DNA of 64,000 bases from Phycisphaeraceae bacterium (lineage in GTDB: Bacteria > Planctomycetota > Phycisphaerae > Phycisphaerales > UBA1924), in assembly GCA_019636625.1 (NCBI GenBank), contig JAHBXE010000001.1:558001-622000 (forward strand). The letters run 5' to 3'. Both the position numbers and the translations under genes were made by a program. The notes under the pieces were generated by a model that worked only from the letters and a program-made list of their open reading frames with translations, was not told the origin of the DNA and searched no databases. This document shows positions 17,784 to 26,115 of this stretch, piece by piece; position 1 is the first letter of the stretch, and every line of letters starts with the position of its first letter.

Positions 17784-18110
17784 ATGTATCACCCGAAGGT
17801 TGATGGAACGAGAGATGAGGAGCGATTCGCAAAGCCTGGAGAGACACTCTTCCAGCACTTGTTCCGCACGCACGAGTACTGGAGACAAAGACCCGACACT
17901 CTCGTGTTTGTCACTATCCCGGCAGAGTTGAAGCAGGAGTACCCTGACGTGTACGGCCGGATCGATGACGAAAGACTTGGGACCATGGTGGCGCTTGTCT
18001 GGGCCTACCTCGGCGGCAAGGGATCCGTCAATGACCGAGTGATTCGGAAGTGGTTTCGCGATGCGGTGCTGCCTGAACATCATCAATCGGGAGGCAGTGA
18101 ACATCAGTGA
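17784..18110 (+). CDS. Hypothetical protein
   Basis: A 108-residue acidic/basic mixed protein starting MYHPKVDGTRDEERFAKPGE. AAGGAG lies 7 nt before the ATG, which supports a real start. The core DTLVFVTIPAELKQEYPDVY followed by GTMVALVWAYLGGKG looks globular. I do not recognise a family. Base composition is lower in GC than the flanking chromosome. It is divergent from the linker protein gene at 17546 and followed by a GC hairpin (18117-18146) without a T-run. It may be accessory DNA. Confidence 0.5.
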   Translation: MYHPKVDGTRDEERFAKPGETLFQHLFRTHEYWRQRPDTLVFVTIPAELKQEYPDVYGRIDDERLGTMVALVWAYLGGKGSVNDRVIRKWFRDAVLPEHHQSGGSEHQ

Positions 18111-18336
18111 GATCTTCTCCCCGATCCCGCTGAGACGGGCGGGGAGAGGGGGTCGGGCGTTGGGGCACACGCTGGATGTTGCTGGCGCGACGATCAGTGC
18201 CGCCCGGTTCTTTGTTGAGGACGTGTTGTGGAGGAGGAGATTGGTCTGCGTAGAGGCCATGCAAGGATAGTTATCGAGGCCCGGAGCAAACGGGCGTCAT
18301 GGAACGCGAGGTGGAATGCAGTGCCGAGGTTGCCTT

Positions 18337-18579
18337 GAGGCCGAAGGCCTCGACGTTAGTAGCCGGGGGTCAAGCGAGTCTGCGAGCGCGACCCCCGGTG
18401 CTCACGGACGATTCCCCCGACCCTGAAGGGGTCGTCGTGGGCGGCGAGCCGTCGGGAGCACGATGCGGAGGTTGCGAGCAGCCTTTCAGGCTGCAGAGTT
18501 TTGGTTGACCTTCCATCCGGGGGTGTCGTCGCAGAGCCTCCTCCACCCCCCGGCTACTGACGAGCAGGCCTTCGGCCTG
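18337..18579 (+). mobile_element. MITE-like palindromic element (no coding capacity)
   Basis: This lies in a 568-bp gap between genes. The outer arms form imperfect terminal inverted repeats: GTTAGTAGCCGGGGGT (18355-18370) and ACCCCCCGGCTACTGAC (near 18544-18560). Internal short palindromes include GAGGCCGAAGGCCTC at 18337, GACCCTGAAGGGGTC at 18419, GCAGCCTTTCAGGCTGC at 18478 and CAGGCCTTCGGCCTG at 18565. Open frames across it are not gene-like. The structure suits a non-autonomous repeat or a structured intergenic element. The remaining gap up to 18678 holds only Gly/Lys-biased simple sequence. Confidence 0.6.
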
Positions 18580-18678
18580 AAGTTAAACATGGCCCGCGAA
18601 GACGAGCTTGGCCTGAAGAAAAGCCTGGCCTGAGAAGACCAGTTTGGTCGGAAGACTAGAACATTCTGAGGGGAAGAG

Positions 18679-20406
18679 TCACCACGATTTCATGGGGATG
18701 TCGAGGGATTGTTCGGCCGCGCATTGGCGGGCTTCTTGGTAGCCGGCGTCGGCGTGGCGGAAGACGCCCATGGCGGGGTCGTTGGTGAGGACTCGGGAGA
18801 GTCTGGCCGCGGCTTCGGGGGTGCCGTCGGCGACGATGACCTGGCCGGCGTGCTGGCTGTAGCCGATGCCGACGCCGCCGCCGTGGTGGAAGCTGACCCA
18901 GCTGGCGCCGCTGGCGACGTTGACGAGGGCGTTCAAGATGGCCCAGTCGCTGATGGCGTCGGAGCCGTCCTTCATGGCTTCGGTTTCGCGGTTGGGGCTG
19001 GCGACGGAGCCGCAGTCGAGGTGGTCGCGGCCGATGACGATGGGGGCTTTGACCCGCCCGCTGGCGACGAGGTCGTTGAAGAGGAGGCCGGCCTTGTCGC
19101 GCTGGCCCTGGCCGAGCCAGCAGATTCTCGCGGGGAGGCCTTGGAAGGAGACGCGGTCGCGGGCCATGGTGAGCCAGCGGTGCAGGCCGCGGTCGCTGGG
19201 GAAGAGTTTCATGAGTTCGGCGTCGGTGGTGTAGATGTCCTGGGGATCGCCGGAGAGGGCGGCCCAGCGGAAGGGGCCGCGGCCGACACAGAACTGCGGC
19301 CGGATGTACGCGGGGACGAAGCCGGGGAAGTTGAAGGCCTCTTCGAAGCCCTGGTCGAAGGCGTGCTGGCGGATGTTGTTGCCGTAGTCGAAGGTCTTGG
19401 CGCCGCGTTTCTGGAGTTCGACCATGGCGCGGACGTGCCGCTCCATCGTGAACAAGCTGTGCTGGCGGTATTCATCGGGGTAGAGGCGGCGCATGACCTC
19501 GGCCTCGCCGACGGTCATGCCGAGCGGGATGTAGCCGTTGAGGACATCGTGGGCGCTGGTCTGATCGGTGAGGGCGTCGGGCGTGATGCCGCGCTCGATG
19601 AGGCGTTCGAGGAGTTCGACGGCGTTGCAATCGACGCCGATGCTTCGTGAGCCGCGGCCCTTGGAGAAGGTGAGGGCGCGGTCGATGGCTTCATCGATTC
19701 CGCTGACGGTTTCGTCGAGGTAGCGGTCCTTCACGCGCCGGGCGAGGCGGGAGTAATCGACGTCGGCGATGAGGCACACGCCGCCGTTCATGGTGACGGC
19801 GAGGGGTTGGGCGCCGCCCATGCCGCCGCAGCCGGCGGTGACGCAGAGTTTGCCGACGAGGGAGCCGTTGAAGTGCTGGCGGGCGAGTTCGGCGAAGGTT
19901 TCGTAGGTGCCTTGGAGGATGCCCTGGGTGCCGATGTAGATCCAAGAGCCGGCCGTCATCTGGCCGTACATGATGAGGCCCTTGGCGGCGAGGTCGTCGA
20001 AGTGGGCCTGGGTGGCCCAGTGGGGGACGAGGTTGGAGTTGGCGATGAGGACGCGTGGGGCGTCGGGGTGTGTCTTCACGACGCCGACGGGTTTGCCGGA
20101 TTGGACGAGGAGGGTTTCGTCGGCCTCGAGGCGCTGGAGCGTGGAGATGATGGCTTCGAAGGCGGGCCAGGAGCGGGCGGCCTGGCCGCGGCCGCCGTAA
20201 ACGATCAGGGCGTCGGGATCTTCGGCGACCTCGGGGTCGAGGTTGTTCATGAGCATGCGCATGGCGGCTTCGGCCTGCCAGGTCTTGCAGGTGCGTTCGT
20301 TGCCGCGTGGGGCGGAGACGCGTCGCGGTGTGCCGATGGATGGATGCGCGTGGGGAGAGCCGGTGCGCCGGCGCGTGCGCTGAGCCTCAGCCGTGGCTGG
20401 AGACAT
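18679..20406 (-). CDS. hutU: Urocanate hydratase
   Basis: Second enzyme of histidine catabolism: converts urocanate to imidazolonepropionate using tightly bound NAD. Family marks are [31 protein letters not shown] and [40 protein letters not shown] is near the C-terminus. The length of 575 residues fits (about 555). The ATG at 20406 adds a short low-complexity N-terminus before the conserved APRG segment. hutH lies upstream on the same strand with a 325-bp gap (20407-20731). The gap holds GAGACAGGGA-type simple repeats and no other gene. Confidence 0.96.
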   Translation of the reverse strand: MSPATAEAQRTRRRTGSPHAHPSIGTPRRVSAPRGNERTCKTWQAEAAMRMLMNNLDPEVAEDPDALIVYGGRGQAARSWPAFEAIISTLQRLEADETLLVQSGKPVGVVKTHPDAPRVLIANSNLVPHWATQAHFDDLAAKGLIMYGQMTAGSWIYIGTQGILQGTYETFAELARQHFNGSLVGKLCVTAGCGGMGGAQPLAVTMNGGVCLIADVDYSRLARRVKDRYLDETVSGIDEAIDRALTFSKGRGSRSIGVDCNAVELLERLIERGITPDALTDQTSAHDVLNGYIPLGMTVGEAEVMRRLYPDEYRQHSLFTMERHVRAMVELQKRGAKTFDYGNNIRQHAFDQGFEEAFNFPGFVPAYIRPQFCVGRGPFRWAALSGDPQDIYTTDAELMKLFPSDRGLHRWLTMARDRVSFQGLPARICWLGQGQRDKAGLLFNDLVASGRVKAPIVIGRDHLDCGSVASPNRETEAMKDGSDAISDWAILNALVNVASGASWVSFHHGGGVGIGYSQHAGQVIVADGTPEAAARLSRVLTNDPAMGVFRHADAGYQEARQCAAEQSLDIPMKSW

Positions 20407-20731
20407 TGACTTGCCTTTCCCTTCTGAACACCTCGAATGAACCCGTCAACCACGCGCCACGAGACCACCTTCGCGTGATCAACACCTACAACGTATCCCG
20501 TTCATCGGTCCGACACAAGTGCAAATCTGCAATCGCGATTTGGAGCGGTGGGGGGGTGGAGACGGCGTGTGCGGACGAGGGGAATAATGGAGATTGGGAG
20601 TGAAGCGGGGCGGGGAGAGAGCGAGACAGGGAAAGAGCGAGACAGGGAGGCAGGTAAGCGGCGACGAAGGTGGGAGGAAGGGGCGGGTTGTGAGGTCGTG
20701 AGGGGCGCTGCGGGACGGTGTGCGGGGATGG
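20407..20731. other. hutU-hutH intergenic gap, purine-rich simple repeats
   Basis: The plus strand is strongly G/A-rich, with GAGCGAGACAGGGAAA repeated near 20621-20650. No gene, tRNA or clear terminator is seen. A hutU leader or promoter probably lies near 20410-20510, but no convincing -35/-10 pair is present. Confidence 0.5.
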
Positions 20732-22234
20732 TCAGGCCAGTGGTTCGCGGATGAGCGCGGCGATCTTCGCGATGTCCGGCGCGAGGGGGCGGTCGGCGGT
20801 GAGGCGGGGCACGAGGGCGCGGACGGCGGCGTGGGCCCGTTCAACATCTGCTCCGGATTGAAGCGGACGCTGAAACTCGATCGCCTCGGCGGCGCAGAAG
20901 AGTTCGATGGCGATGACGTCGCGTGCGAGGTCGAGGGCGCGGCGGGCCTTGGCGGCGCTGCGTGGGCCGAAGGAGTTGTAGTCCTCGGTGCCGGCGCTGG
21001 TGGGAATGTTGGACACGCTGGCGGGGGTGCAGAGGCCGATGATTTCGTTGCAGGCGGCCGCGGCGGTGTACTGCGCGATCATGAGGCCGGAGTGGAGGCC
21101 GGGCTGGGGGCTGAGGTAGGCGCGGGTGGGGTTCTGTGGGTCGGTCGCGGCGAGCATGAAGTAGATGCGGCGTTCGGCGATGCCGGCGATGTGGCTGATG
21201 GCGATGGCGAGGGTGTCGAGGGGGATGGCCAGGGGCATGCCGTGGAAGTTGCCGGCGGAGACGACGGTGGGCTGATCCAGAAAGATGAGTGGGTTGTCGG
21301 TGACGGCGGCGAGTTCGTGGAGGACGGCGAGTTTTACATAACCACACGCGTCCCAGGCGGCGCCGAGGACGGTGGGTGCGCAGCGGAGCGAGTAGGGGTC
21401 CTGGACGCGGGGGTCGTTCTCGCGGTGGGCGGGGATGATCTGGCTGCCGTGGAGGTGCTGCTTGATGGCCGCGGCGGCGTGGGCGGGGCCGGGCTGGTTT
21501 CGGGCGGTGTAGACGCGGGGGTCGAGGAAGGCGTCGGTGGCGCGGCAGCCGTCGATGGACATGGCGGTGGCGAGGAGGGCGTTGTGGAAGAGTGTTTCGA
21601 AGTCGTGGCAGAGGAGGGCGGCCTGGGCGGCCATGAGATGCGTGCCGTTGATGAGGGCGAGGCCCTCCTTGGCGTCGAGATCGATGGGCTTGAGGCCGGC
21701 GGTGGCGAGGGCCTCGGCGCCGGGGATAGTGCCCGCGCGGCCCAGGGCTTCGCCTTCGCCGATGAGGACGAGCGCGGCGTGGGCGAGGGGGGCGAGGTCG
21801 CCGGAGGCGCCGACGGAGCCGATGGAGGGAATGGCGGGGGTGATGTTGGCGTTGAGGAGGGAAAGGATCTGCTCGACGACGAGGGGGCGGACGCCGGAAT
21901 GGCCGCGGGAGAGGGAGGCGGCGAGGATCAGGAGGAGGGCGCGGACGGTTTCGACAGGCAGGAGTTCGCCGATGCCCGCGGCGTGGGAGCGGACGAGGTT
22001 TTTCTGAAGGGCGCGGAGGTCCTTGTCGTTGATGCGTTGGCGGGAGAGGGAGCCGAAGCCGGTGTTGATGCCGTAGTGAGGCTGGCCGTCGCGGGTGGCG
22101 GCTTCGACGATGGCGCGGGAGGCGGAGAGTTTGGAGCGGGCGGCATCGCCGAGGGTTACTTTGCGGCCGTGGCGGGCGACGGCGATGATGTCGGGGATGG
22201 AGAGGGGCTGGGCGTTGAGGACGAGTGGGGACAT
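20732..22234 (-). CDS. hutH: Histidine ammonia-lyase
   Basis: Removes ammonia from histidine to give urocanate, the substrate of HutU. The 500-residue protein carries the MIO-forming Ala-Ser-Gly triad in GSVGASGDLAPLAH near residue 140. It also has HYGINTGFGSLSRQRI, SLMRSRPAHAAAAIKQH-like and GTEDYNSFGPRSAAKA (normally QEDHVSMG-type) motifs. The length matches (about 510). The ATG at 22234 is chosen because MSPLVLNAQPLS matches the family start; upstream codons (to 22270) are not conserved. No HutI, HutF/G or regulator gene is in the window. Confidence 0.95.
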   Translation of the reverse strand: MSPLVLNAQPLSIPDIIAVARHGRKVTLGDAARSKLSASRAIVEAATRDGQPHYGINTGFGSLSRQRINDKDLRALQKNLVRSHAAGIGELLPVETVRALLLILAASLSRGHSGVRPLVVEQILSLLNANITPAIPSIGSVGASGDLAPLAHAALVLIGEGEALGRAGTIPGAEALATAGLKPIDLDAKEGLALINGTHLMAAQAALLCHDFETLFHNALLATAMSIDGCRATDAFLDPRVYTARNQPGPAHAAAAIKQHLHGSQIIPAHRENDPRVQDPYSLRCAPTVLGAAWDACGYVKLAVLHELAAVTDNPLIFLDQPTVVSAGNFHGMPLAIPLDTLAIAISHIAGIAERRIYFMLAATDPQNPTRAYLSPQPGLHSGLMIAQYTAAAACNEIIGLCTPASVSNIPTSAGTEDYNSFGPRSAAKARRALDLARDVIAIELFCAAEAIEFQRPLQSGADVERAHAAVRALVPRLTADRPLAPDIAKIAALIREPLA

Positions 22235-22293
22235 TAGGGAGAGTCTTGCAGGTGGCGGGTGGCGGGGCAAACGGGATGGAGAGGTTGGGCGAT

Positions 22294-22335
22294 CAAGGTG
22301 CGCAAGGTGAGGGGGACGGAGGCTTGCGCACCTTG
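22294..22335. promoter_or_regulatory. Inverted repeat upstream of hutH (operator or hairpin candidate)
   Basis: Perfect 13-bp arms CAAGGTGCGCAAG (22294-22306) and CTTGCGCACCTTG (22323-22335) are separated by 16 nt, centred about 80 bp before the hutH start. A third half-site, CAAGGTGCGCAGGGTG, lies at 22561. The rest of 22235-22825 is G-rich with no gene seen. Confidence 0.55.
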
Positions 22336-22825
22336 GCGGGGGTGTGGGGATGAGGTTTTGCGGATGGTTTTGGCGAGGGTTGGATGTGGAATTCGCGGGC
22401 GTGTCTTGTTGAGAGAGGGGCGTGGCGATCTGGAGGGGAATGGCAGGGGGAGTTGGGGTGGAGCGGGGCGGGATCGTGGGGGCTGCGTGCCGCGGTTGTG
22501 CGCTGAATGTGGGTCGTGAGTTTGTTGGGTTGGGCTGGGGTTTGAGATGGACTTGTTGCTCAAGGTGCGCAGGGTGGAGTAGGCTGGGGATGATGGGTTT
22601 GGGGGTGTGATTCGAGAGGGGTTGGTCGGTTGGTGCGGGGCGGATTTAAGGTCCGATAATGAAGGTTATGTAAAGCAGAGTGATTGAGGCGCGGTTTGGG
22701 GAGGGCGGCTTGTGGCGTTGGGGTTGGCGGCGCTGGGCACTGTTGACCTTCAGGAGATGGACTGCTTTGGAGGCCGTGGGTCGTGCGTGTGCGTCCCTCG
22801 GGCGGTGAACTCATGCGTGGGGAGA

Positions 22826-22855
22826 CCACCGAGATCGGCCTTGCGATCTTGGTGG
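22826..22855 (+). repeat. REP-like palindrome, copy 1
   Basis: A 30-bp palindrome with stem CCACCGAGATCG / CGATCTTGGTGG and loop GCCTTG. It has the same orientation as copy 2 at 24325. A partial copy, TATCTTGGTGGCAC, follows at 22869-22882. Confidence 0.8.
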
Positions 22856-22930
22856 CACGGTGATGTGGTATCTTGGTGGCACTTGTCCATGGCGACTTGG
22901 CATCTGGGTGCCACCTGCCAGGTCCGGTGA

Positions 22931-23116
22931 GCTTGACGGCGTGGTACACTGATGATGTGTCGACGAGCCCGGTCACGCCGCGAGGGGTCGCACTTGCCAG
23001 TCCGCCACGGATCTCCAAGTCCTGTCATTGGAAGTCGAAGGCCGCGGGAAGAGGCGGACTTGGAGTTCCGTGGCACGGGTGTGGGTGGACTTGTGAGCGG
23101 TCCCGGCCACCCGCCT
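22931..23116 (+). repeat. Left arm of a 186-bp inverted repeat
   Basis: This arm matches the reverse complement of 23962-24147 at about 173 of 186 positions, with no gaps. Inside it is a nested hairpin with arms CCACGGATCTCCAAGTC (23005-23021) and GACTTGGAGTTCCGTGG (23057-23073). It ends about 80 bp before the start of the enclosed gene. Confidence 0.9.
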
Positions 23117-23197
23117 GACACGGAGTCGGTGGCGGCGTGCGCCGTCACTATGATCGCGTGAGATTTGGCCTTGCAGGACCGAAGGGGACACGCCGTC

Positions 23198-23938
23198 ATG
23201 CCCATCACTCCTGAATCCGCTCGTACCGCCTTCGAAAACGCTGCTGCTGCGTGGAACTGGCCGGGCATCACCTACCCGAAGCACCTGTTCTATGTTCGCC
23301 CACTGGAGGGGTACCCGCAGAGTTCGACTGCGCTGACTTCGTTCGCGTGTCGACTCTTTGGAGAGTTCGTTCGATTGCTCGACGTCCCACCACACCAACT
23401 TTTTGTGACGTACAAAGGCGCTGACGTCGCGGCTCATGGCCAGATGAACGCAGCCCTCAATACGGTGTTGCCGCTCGAAGCCAAGGAGCGATTTGGTCTC
23501 GACTTCGGTGCGTGCAGTCGCGCGTCCACGGAAGTTCCATGGTCGATCGACCTCGCCATGGAATCTGAAACATGGCCTGTGAAAGGTAAGGGCAGGGATC
23601 CCGAGGTTCTCTTTCCCGACCTCGTCAAACTCGTTCACCTTCGCGCGACCCACTCGGTCTACTTCGCCCGGATCAACGGGGGCCGAGAGACGATCAACGG
23701 CAACAAGCGACCGAAGTCGGCGCGGTTCCTCCCGGTGCTTGAGGGCGTAATGAAATACTGGGCGCAGCTCTCCGGCGTCGCGGTAACCGACACGCTCACG
23801 GCGATCATTGTCCACACCAACTCAGCCGGGCCTTGGACGTACACGATCCACACGATCAGCGGTCAGAACGCTGGGTCATACGCCGTCCAGACCACTCAAG
23901 TGAACGAACCCGCAGCCGGGGGCGCCCCCGTGATTTGA
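23198..23938 (+). CDS. Unknown protein enclosed by 186-bp inverted repeats
   Basis: A 246-residue protein starting MPITPESARTAFENAAAAWN. GAAGGGG lies about 10 nt before the ATG; an upstream in-frame TTG at 23165 is less likely. It has mixed alpha/beta composition without membrane segments or a signal. A central segment has PWSIDLAMESE, then LFPDLVKLVHLRATHSVYFA. The spacing of acidic residues and Lys there recalls PD-(D/E)xK nuclease-like folds, but this is a weak guess. I do not recognise the family. The gene is lower in GC than its neighbours and lies between two long inverted repeats, so it is probably part of a mobile or invertible cassette. Confidence 0.7.
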   Translation: MPITPESARTAFENAAAAWNWPGITYPKHLFYVRPLEGYPQSSTALTSFACRLFGEFVRLLDVPPHQLFVTYKGADVAAHGQMNAALNTVLPLEAKERFGLDFGACSRASTEVPWSIDLAMESETWPVKGKGRDPEVLFPDLVKLVHLRATHSVYFARINGGRETINGNKRPKSARFLPVLEGVMKYWAQLSGVAVTDTLTAIIVHTNSAGPWTYTIHTISGQNAGSYAVQTTQVNEPAAGGAPVI

Positions 23939-23961
23939 TCGCTGATGCCAGAGGAAGGGGA

Positions 23962-24147
23962 AGGCGGGTGGCCCGGACCTCTCACAAGTCCACCCACACC
24001 CGTGCCACGGAACTCCAAGTCCGCCTGTTCCCGCGGCCTTCGACTTCCAGTGACAAGACTTGGAGATCCGTGGCGGACTGGCAAGTGCGACCGCTCGCGG
24101 CGTGACCGGGTTCATCGGCGCATCAACAGTGTACCACATCGTCAAGC
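23962..24147 (-). repeat. Right arm of the 186-bp inverted repeat
   Basis: Inverted copy of 22931-23116, about 93% identical and the same length. It begins 23 bp after the stop of the enclosed gene. The nested hairpin is also present here. The differences are scattered substitutions, so the arms have drifted rather than being freshly copied or recently gene-converted. Confidence 0.9.
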
Positions 24148-24188
24148 CCGCGGGATCTGCCACGCAAAATGTCCCGGCCACCTGCCGG

Positions 24189-24270
24189 TCGTATTCGCCG
24201 AGTCTGGGGAGGTTCGTGCAGAGGGATCCGAATGGAAGCGGGGCTGTTCCACTACTCAGTGCTATACAGG
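24189..24270 (+). pseudogene. Relic of an RHS-repeat core C-terminus
   Basis: The frame reads YSPSLGRFVQRDPNGSGAVP. This is the conserved end of RHS/YD-repeat core domains (R-Y-Y-x-P-x-x-G-R-F-x-x-R-D-P). No RHS repeats precede it; the 186-bp repeat arm lies directly upstream, and the frame has no toxin-domain-like continuation. It is therefore a fragment of a former polymorphic toxin or wall-associated RHS gene. Confidence 0.55.
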
Positions 24271-24324
24271 TTCGCGCCGCACGTCCCCGCACGGCGGGTG
24301 GCACCAAGATAGCCGTCCCTTGTG

Positions 24325-24354
24325 CCAACGAGATCGGCTTTGCGATCTCGGTGG
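24325..24354 (+). repeat. REP-like palindrome, copy 2 (downstream of the RAYT gene)
   Basis: Stem CCAACGAGATCG / CGATCTCGGTGG with loop GCTTTG. It lies 24 bp past the stop of the minus-strand RAYT gene and is opposite in orientation to copy 3. Confidence 0.85.
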
Positions 24355-24378
24355 CTTTCGGGTCCGTGTTGAGATGTC

Positions 24379-24969
24379 TCACGCATATCCGCGCCACCCT
24401 TCCCATGGCTTCGGATCTCCCGGCGGCGGATCGCACTCGACTTCGCCCTCCCGCATTCCCATCCACCATCGCGCGCTCGACCACTTCCAGTCCTCCGGCC
24501 GCTCGACCAGGCCGCGCGTGACCGGGTTCCGATGAATACACCGCACTTCGCGGCAGAACTCCTCCATGTCCCGCAGGTTCCGGTCGAACCCGCCACCCTT
24601 TTGCCAGAACCGAACGGGTTTATCGCCGGTTCGCAACTGTTCGAGCACCGGCGTGCGAAGGTCCATCCACCTTGAGACCACCCGCTTGGCGACCGAAGTT
24701 TTTAGCGATCGGAGAGCATCGTGCAGCTTCGACTCCGGACGGGGCCGAACCATCAGGTGAACATGCTCGGGCATTACGACCCACGCGAAGAGTTCGAAGC
24801 GATGCTGGGTCCGGGTGAGGATGAGGGCCGCGGTGAGCACGTCTCGAATGGCTGCACGCCCCAGCAGTGGCAATCGCCTCTGGCACGAGAACGTCACGAA
24901 CCGCAGGCCGCCGGGAATCTCGCGGCGGCGCATGCGCTTGCGAATGGGGAGCGCTGGGGCGTCGGCCAT
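24379..24969 (-). CDS. REP-associated tyrosine transposase (RAYT) with altered catalytic site
   Basis: A 196-residue IS200-like (Y1/HUH) transposase. It begins MADAPALPIRKRMRRREIPG and has the family entry GGLRFVTFSCQRRLPLLG. The HUH metal motif is VVMPEHVHLMVRP near residue 70. The C-terminal signature FWQKGGGFDRNL is followed by EVRCIHRNPVTRGLVERPED. The family normally has Tyr before IH-x-NPV; here the codon is TGT, Cys. GGGFDRN likewise has Phe where relatives often have Tyr. RAYTs process REP palindromes, and this gene is bracketed by two inversely oriented REPs. The altered residue suggests loss of cleavage activity or domestication. Confidence 0.88.
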   Translation of the reverse strand: MADAPALPIRKRMRRREIPGGLRFVTFSCQRRLPLLGRAAIRDVLTAALILTRTQHRFELFAWVVMPEHVHLMVRPRPESKLHDALRSLKTSVAKRVVSRWMDLRTPVLEQLRTGDKPVRFWQKGGGFDRNLRDMEEFCREVRCIHRNPVTRGLVERPEDWKWSSARWWMGMREGEVECDPPPGDPKPWEGWRGYA

Positions 24970-25026
24970 AGCGCCAGAGCGTACCGCACGCCGCGGCGGG
25001 TTCGCCTGGATGATTGGGGGTAAGAA

Positions 25027-25056
25027 CCACCGAGATCGCAAAGCCGATCTCGGTGG
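25027..25056 (-). repeat. REP-like palindrome, copy 3 (upstream of the RAYT gene)
   Basis: Stem CCACCGAGATCG / CGATCTCGGTGG with loop CAAAGC, the reverse complement of the copy 2 loop. It therefore points the other way and, with copy 2, frames the RAYT gene. It lies 57 bp before the ATG. The remaining sequence to 25243 shows no gene. Confidence 0.85.
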
Positions 25057-25243
25057 CACGAGGTGTCGTCATGTTGGTGCCAGTCGCCGCTGTCACACCC
25101 GCGATGGAGGGGTTCTGCCTGGGGGTCGCGGCGGTAAGCCAATTCAGTTCTTCTTCGGTGGCGGTGCCGGTGTCGGCGCTGGCTCGCGATTGATGGGCGC
25201 GGGCGTCTTCGGGCTGCCCGCGTGCGAGGGCCCATTGCATCCC

Positions 25244-26002
25244 TTAAGAAGCGGTTGCGGGCGAGACACCGGCTGATTCATGCCCCGCTGCTCTATCGGG
25301 CGATTCGGCGTTCCCTTGTTCTCCACTGGCAGATTCCTTTCTGGTCTGGGCGAGAGATGCCTTGGCTGATTCGATCTCCGCATGGTTGTCCACAAGCGTT
25401 GGGTCGTCCTTGAAACGAAGAAATTCAACGGCCTCGACATCTTTGGCGCTTACCAAGAACACTTCGATCTGGTGCATGGCAGCCTTGGTGCCGTCATCCA
25501 GTACCCAGCCAGGTCGCTCCAATAGGAAATGCCCCGATTCCGGTTCATCAGGCCATTCGAGCGGCCAGCCCATGAGTCGGCGACCATCCCTGAACTGAAG
25601 GATGATGTATCGCTCTCGCTGCGCAAACGCGCTGAACCATTGTGTCGGCAGCGACGTCTTCTTGGTCGTGCCAAGTTTGCGCAAGAAACGATGGGTCAGC
25701 CCGTTGTTGACCACGTGCGCCCAAGCGACCCCCATTGTGAGGCCGGCTGCCGCGCCCCACCCCAAGTCGGCCTCAACGGACCAAGCACCCACACTGAACC
25801 CGCTTGTCCCGATCCAGGTGCAGATGGATCGAATCGCTGCGACGATCAACTGCGCAAAGAGCGTGAAAATGAGCGCGGCGACCACACGCTCGAACACATC
25901 TCGCTTGGGATAGGGCGTAAGCGCGTGGAATGCAGCCGCTGCTAAAAAGCCAGGCAGTAACTTCATGAACAGGTTGAGCAGGTCTGACGACGGCAACTCC
26001 AT
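25244..26002 (-). CDS. Membrane protein, DUF6338-like
   Basis: A 252-residue protein with N-terminal membrane segments (LLPGFLAAAAFHALTPYP and VVAALIFTLFAQLIVAAI). A cytoplasmic beta domain follows (RYIILQFRDGRRLMGWPLEW, then ESGHFLLERPGWVLDD), with a charged, low-complexity tail. The pattern of two or three N-terminal helices plus a ligand-free LKDG-x-x-x-GW barrel recalls the DUF6338 family, whose function is unknown. The ATG at 26002 lies 9 nt behind GATAAT and is preferred to 26023, which would put the -10 inside the gene. Lower GC content and the RAYT/IS neighbours mark it as accessory. Confidence 0.72.
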   Translation of the reverse strand: MELPSSDLLNLFMKLLPGFLAAAAFHALTPYPKRDVFERVVAALIFTLFAQLIVAAIRSICTWIGTSGFSVGAWSVEADLGWGAAAGLTMGVAWAHVVNNGLTHRFLRKLGTTKKTSLPTQWFSAFAQRERYIILQFRDGRRLMGWPLEWPDEPESGHFLLERPGWVLDDGTKAAMHQIEVFLVSAKDVEAVEFLRFKDDPTLVDNHAEIESAKASLAQTRKESASGEQGNAESPDRAAGHESAGVSPATAS

Positions 26003-26011
26003 GTCCGGTAC

Positions 26012-26017
26012 ATTATC
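26012..26017 (-). promoter_or_regulatory. -10 hexamer GATAAT before the DUF6338-like gene
   Basis: On the minus strand GATAAT ends 9 nt before the ATG at 26002. A TTCAAT 18 bp further upstream could serve as -35. Confidence 0.5.
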
Positions 26018-26115
26018 CTTCACACCTTACAGGCTATTGAACAACCCCCGATGATGGCACACTGAGTTTACCTCGGAACTCGCGTTGGCTCGGGGTTGTC
26101 CGGGTGGTTGGCCCG

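Noticed and set aside
18709-19650. Plus-strand open frame opposite hutU
   Set aside because: Val/Ala/Gly/Glu-rich shadow of the hutU frame without family signature.
22655-22660. GATAAT as a promoter for an unseen gene near 22700
   Set aside because: No credible coding frame or RNA structure follows before the REP at 22826.
22712-22930. Small Trp-rich open frame over the REP palindrome
   Set aside because: Its residues come from the repeat sequence; no start signal or family match.
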